This document shows, in pieces, positions 41,301 to 64,000 of a stretch of 64,000 nt of DNA; position 1 is the stretch's first letter; each line of letters opens with the position of its first letter. The translations under genes and the position numbers were made by a program. The stretch covers positions 421,001 through 485,000 of the forward strand of contig JACYXH010000212.1 of assembly GCA_026745465.1 (NCBI GenBank), given 5' to 3'. A model generated the notes under the pieces. That model had not been told where the DNA came from and did not search any database. It saw nothing but the letters and a program-made list of their open reading frames with translations. The stretch is from Lota lota (lineage: Eukaryota > Chordata > Actinopteri > Gadiformes > Lotidae).

Positions 41301-42829
41301 AACTTCAAATAAAACTTTCAACTTCAGTTTAGTGTTAGTGTGAGTTCAGTGTTGTTAGTTCAATATTCAAATAGACAGGCAGGTAATGTCTTTATATTTT
41401 ACTTGAAATTAATTGGTTGCGTATATTTGGTTATTGGTGAGGACATTTACTGACTGAGAAAGACAGAATGAGACAGGAAGATTGAGACAGAAAGAGAGAT
41501 ACACAGAGGGAGAAGGAATAGAGACATGTAGACCAGTTACCAGCTTCATCTCATTCACATAGGCCACCATTGCCTCTTCCTTTGGCATGTCCCCAAGAGA
41601 ATTCCAAACATCCCTAAATGCACAAAAACATAACACATTTAAAATGAGTTTGGATGAACACAATGCTCGTTTTCTACTTTGCTTTTAAATTATTAATGGT
41701 CAACTTCAAATAAAACTTTCAACTTCAGTTTAGTGTTAGTGTGTGTTCAGTGTTGTTAGTTTAGTGAGGTTATTTAAGGTCAGTCAAACCGTGGGTCAAC
41801 GATCCCTTGGATATACTCAGAGGGGGTGTGTAAATAAAGAAACATCCTATAATCATCAAGACCAGCTTTAAACAGTTAATATATTGGAGCATTATTCCCA
41901 CTGTGTGAGACACATGAAACCCCCCATGCGACTATATAGGTAGAAGGTTGCATTCCCTGCGGTATCATTCACTGCCCAGGTCCAAAGATCAATCCTCCCT
42001 CTCCCCCTATCTCTCAGCAAGTTTATAAACAAAGTGATAAGACAGCGCCGAGAGATAGGGAACTGTGTTTGATCCAGAGAACCATGTACCATTTTGCTTT
42101 CCCCACAGCATCCCAGAAGCCAGGCCTTGGGATGTTGCATGGGCCTAGCGTGGCCTGCTTGTAGTAGCTGTAGAATTTGAGCATCATGTCATTGGACGGC
42201 TGAAAAGAACCTGGATATAGAAAAGTAGAAAAAACAAAAACGTTGTCATGTTTCTGAGTGAGGTGGGAACCGTATTGGATTATGTATCACACTGACTCTT
42301 TAGACGTGAACATTCCATTTATCAGCCATGATCATCAGGGTTCTTTCCAAAAATGTGCCCGTTCCTTACACTTTCTATACTGTATAACATAAACATGCCA
42401 TGTAGACATTGATGGGTTTAATGGGGAAGGTGTTCTGCCAAAACGTACAGCCTTAAGAGTGACAAGTGCAAAGCCTGTATATGGGTTAAGCGAAATGACA
42501 TCGCCCATTTAGGTTGCATGCTCAACAATCTGTTTGCAACACAGGAGCACCAACTGTGGAAACTACTTCTGAGGTTCATCAACCTATTTGCGTCTGTGTG
42601 ATTCTATAAATATAGCATTCTTCGTTCCTCAGCACACCTGTCTCTCCTCGAGTAGGAGCTACGGGTACCGACTGTACGTGAACAGGACCGACACTGGTGT
42701 TCTGACGACAGTGCATATAGTATGTAGGTCATCCTTACCGTCTGGAGGTAAACTCTTGATCACTTTCACGGCTGCCTCGAAGCGCAGCAGTGCGAGTGGA
42801 TTTTCAGTCTCCATGCTGACGCACTCCAT
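35350..42829 (-). CDS. acbd5: Acyl-CoA-binding domain-containing protein 5 (ACBD5)
   Basis: Peroxisomal tail-anchored protein that binds very-long-chain acyl-CoA and tethers peroxisomes to the ER through VAPs. Exons: 42739-42829, 42090-42210, 41541-41613, 40977-41094, 39823-40065, 39413-39583, 37926-38017, 37403-37631, 36192-36400, 35698-35757, 35350-35463; total 1521 nt, 506 aa (human 534). The N-terminal acyl-CoA-binding fold is clear ([50 protein letters not shown]). The middle has an acidic Glu/Asp run of about 30 residues coded by triplet repeats, then the FFAT-like VAP-binding motif [12 protein letters not shown] coiled-coil ([20 protein letters not shown]) precedes the C-terminal membrane anchor ([19 protein letters not shown]) and basic tail RRRR. 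The intron after 37926 uses a GC donor (GAG/GCAAGT). It is head-to-head with abi1. Confidence 0.95.
35960..36203 (-). repeat. 25-bp minisatellite continuous with an acbd5 splice donor
   Basis: About nine to ten imperfect units (TAACCTGGTTAGCACTACTT plus AACAC type, 25-27 bp) fill the intron side of the exon 36192-36400. The last unit, TAACCTGTGTTGCGCT at 36188-36203, covers the donor and the final four codons of the exon. An identical 16-mer lies at 36136-36151, 52 bp into the intron, creating a decoy donor at 36140. Confidence 0.85.
36661..36760. repeat. Palindromic repeat of unknown family
   Basis: GTGATATAA (36695-36703) and TTATATCAC (36749-36757) are inverted, enclosing a small stem CGGGGT...ACCCCG (36711-36730). 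It has the look of a short inverted-repeat element; no terminal duplication was identified. Confidence 0.4.
37059..37390. repeat. 64-bp minisatellite beside an acbd5 donor
   Basis: Five units start at 37059, 37123, 37187, 37251 and 37315, and a sixth partial one at 37379. Each begins ATTCCCTGGTTAAC and continues to AGGGAAT, a 7-bp inverted stem, then a TAGCAGGTATAAAGG block. Units 3 and 4 are nearly identical. The array ends about 12 bp from the exon ending at 37403. Confidence 0.95.
38075..38205 (-). mobile_element. SINE in acbd5 intron
   Basis: The reverse-oriented head is evident: GGGATCGAACCCAGGTCCTT (B box) and CGAGCCATTAGACTATCTTG; the middle TCTCGCTCAAGGATA is also present. Confidence 0.65.
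39040..39222 (+). mobile_element. tRNA-derived SINE in acbd5 intron
   Basis: One of the best copies: GGTTCTGGGTTCGATACCCC, CTGTAGGCATCCTACAGCAA, CTCCTTAATGACCTGTGTCT and a tail TTGGATATAAAAGCATCTAC. Confidence 0.75.
39842..39933 (-). repeat. Coding GAG/GAT triplet repeat in acbd5
   Basis: Runs of GAG, GAA and GAT codons encode about 30 consecutive Glu/Asp residues inside the exon 39823-40065. The tract is pure enough to be length-variable. Confidence 0.9.
40112..40212 (+). repeat. tRNA-like sequence (tRNA-derived repeat or pseudogene)
   Basis: TACAGCTCTACTGGGAGAGC resembles a tRNA D-arm/A box, and GGGGTTCAATTCG a B box. A second A-box-like block, CTAGCTCAACTGGTAGAGCA, follows at about 40181-40200. 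No complete acceptor stem closes, so this is not a functional tRNA. Confidence 0.5.
41273..41761. repeat. Direct repeats of about 88 bp flanking an acbd5 exon
   Basis: Copies at 41273-41360 and 41674-41761 (401 bp apart) share CTACTTTGCTTTTAAAT, GGTCAACTTCAAATAAAACT and CAGTTTAGTGTTAGTGTG with only a few mismatches. The 73-nt exon 41541-41613 lies between them. Confidence 0.9.
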
Positions 42830-43265
42830 GACGATGCCAGATAATCAAAATAAAACAACCTTCGGGATCGAGACACAGGCAGCAGTTTAGGGCAGATACA
42901 CGCATGCGTGATCAGTAGCCTTTGCACAGCCGGATAATGATATTGGTTACAGTAATAAGACGACAGAATCGGAATCCTTTGGAAAGCCGACGCGTCTTAA
43001 ACTCTCCATGTTGTGGAAACAAAATCACAAAGCTTAGTGTTTTGAGGAATGCACCATTAGGAGGCTGTGTCGGTGTGCTGATCCAGTTCTAACAAATCAT
43101 GTACACCAAATATAATACAGACTAATCGACGCTTCGCAACAAAATAGCTAGTAACATTTGTTGACTTACCATGAAGAACTCTAGCCTATCTATCAGCGGG
43201 GAGATCTATAACGCCCACAAACAGACGCCATATACAGCTAAGTAATTACAGGCACTGTATGCTCA

Positions 43266-43380
43266 GGGAATTGTAGTTCTCGACAATCTTGACGGGAACT
43301 TTGCAACCACATCACGAGGATAGTTCATACACATCCCAGAATGCATCACTAGAATAGGCACTGCAGGGAAGTGTAGTTAC
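43266..43380. promoter_or_regulatory. Cluster of three ZNF143/THAP11-type motifs
   Basis: The consensus combines ACTACAATTCCC with CCCAGAATGC. Here the first part occurs inverted at 43266-43278 (GGGAATTGTAGTT) and, with one change, at 43366-43380 (GGGAAGTGTAGTTAC). TCCCAGAATGCATCACT lies between at 43334-43350. Such motifs are typical of bidirectional housekeeping promoters. Confidence 0.65.
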
Positions 43381-43759
43381 AAAACACGGTCAGCCGACCG
43401 GAGTCGACCAGTAAATTTGACAATATATGACAAGTAAAACTAGTAAATAAAAGAAAATCACGACAAAATAAGGGTATATTATTGATATTTTAACTTTATG
43501 GTACGTATTGATTTTAAATTTGCAAAGAAAATAGGCCGGCGGTGCGATTACTCGTCTATTTAGAAAACCGTTACAAACCGGATATGTCACTCCATTTCAC
43601 TACGTTACCCGGCATCCTCCTCTGCCTGAGTTCAAAGTGTTTCGTTCTGCGCTACTTTTCTCTCCCAGATGGGGGTTTACGCCGAACCGAGTGCTGCTGG
43701 ATTCCCACAATAGCGTCGGAGTTAGTCAAGCAAGTGCTGGTAGTGGTTTTCAATCTTAA

Positions 43760-64000
<20,241 letters not shown>

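Overview
The window is genomic DNA from a ray-finned fish, almost certainly a teleost. Five lines of evidence support this: vertebrate-type split genes with GT-AG introns; the conserved gene block YME1L1 - MASTL - ACBD5 - ABI1, which is also adjacent on human chromosome 10p12; an animal FAS-like type I polyketide synthase of the kind kept in fish; many tRNA-derived SINEs whose tails match a teleost L2-type LINE; and abundant long CA/GT microsatellites. The species cannot be named from the sequence.

Layout. 1-1285 (+) is the 3' end (ketoreductase and acyl-carrier domains) of one polyketide synthase gene. 5807-13512 (-) is a second, nearly complete paralogue (KS-AT-DH-ER-like-KR-ACP) lying tail-to-tail with the first. 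The 4.5 kb between them holds the two 3' UTRs, transposon debris and a lone exon that resembles a patched-domain (PTCHD3-like) gene. 15132-23597 (-) is yme1l1, the mitochondrial i-AAA protease, in 17 coding exons. 24279-32649 (+) is mastl (Greatwall kinase), 12 coding exons, head-to-head with yme1l1. 35350-42829 (-) is acbd5, the peroxisomal tail-anchored acyl-CoA-binding protein, 11 coding exons, tail-to-tail with mastl. 43808-63764 (+) is the first three coding exons of abi1 (WAVE-complex subunit), head-to-head with acbd5; its two long introns (about 8.9 and 10.5 kb) fill the last third of the window.

Reconstructed exon totals are 2043 nt for yme1l1 (680 aa), 2481 nt for mastl (826 aa) and 1521 nt for acbd5 (506 aa). 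All are multiples of three with compatible phases, so those three models are well supported. The second polyketide synthase totals 6235 nt, one more than a multiple of three, because its long last exon changes frame near 7810-7820.

The genes do not form one pathway. The two PKS copies probably make a related polyketide; animal homologues have been linked to otolith or skeletal mineral seeding and to pigments. yme1l1, mastl, acbd5 and abi1 are housekeeping genes for mitochondrial proteostasis, mitotic entry, peroxisome-ER lipid handling and actin dynamics. They are arranged as two divergent promoter pairs (yme1l1/mastl and acbd5/abi1); the second carries a cluster of ZNF143/THAP11-type motifs.

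The most notable oddities are the tail-to-tail PKS pair with a +1 frame change at a TGA; the lone PTCHD3-like exon with one in-frame TGA; minisatellites that grew out of, or sit against, splice donors (acbd5, yme1l1, mastl, abi1); a 222-bp near-perfect hairpin with LTR-like ends in abi1 intron 2; a hAT-like MITE with an 8-bp target duplication in mastl; and a start-stop uORF one base upstream of the abi1 start codon.
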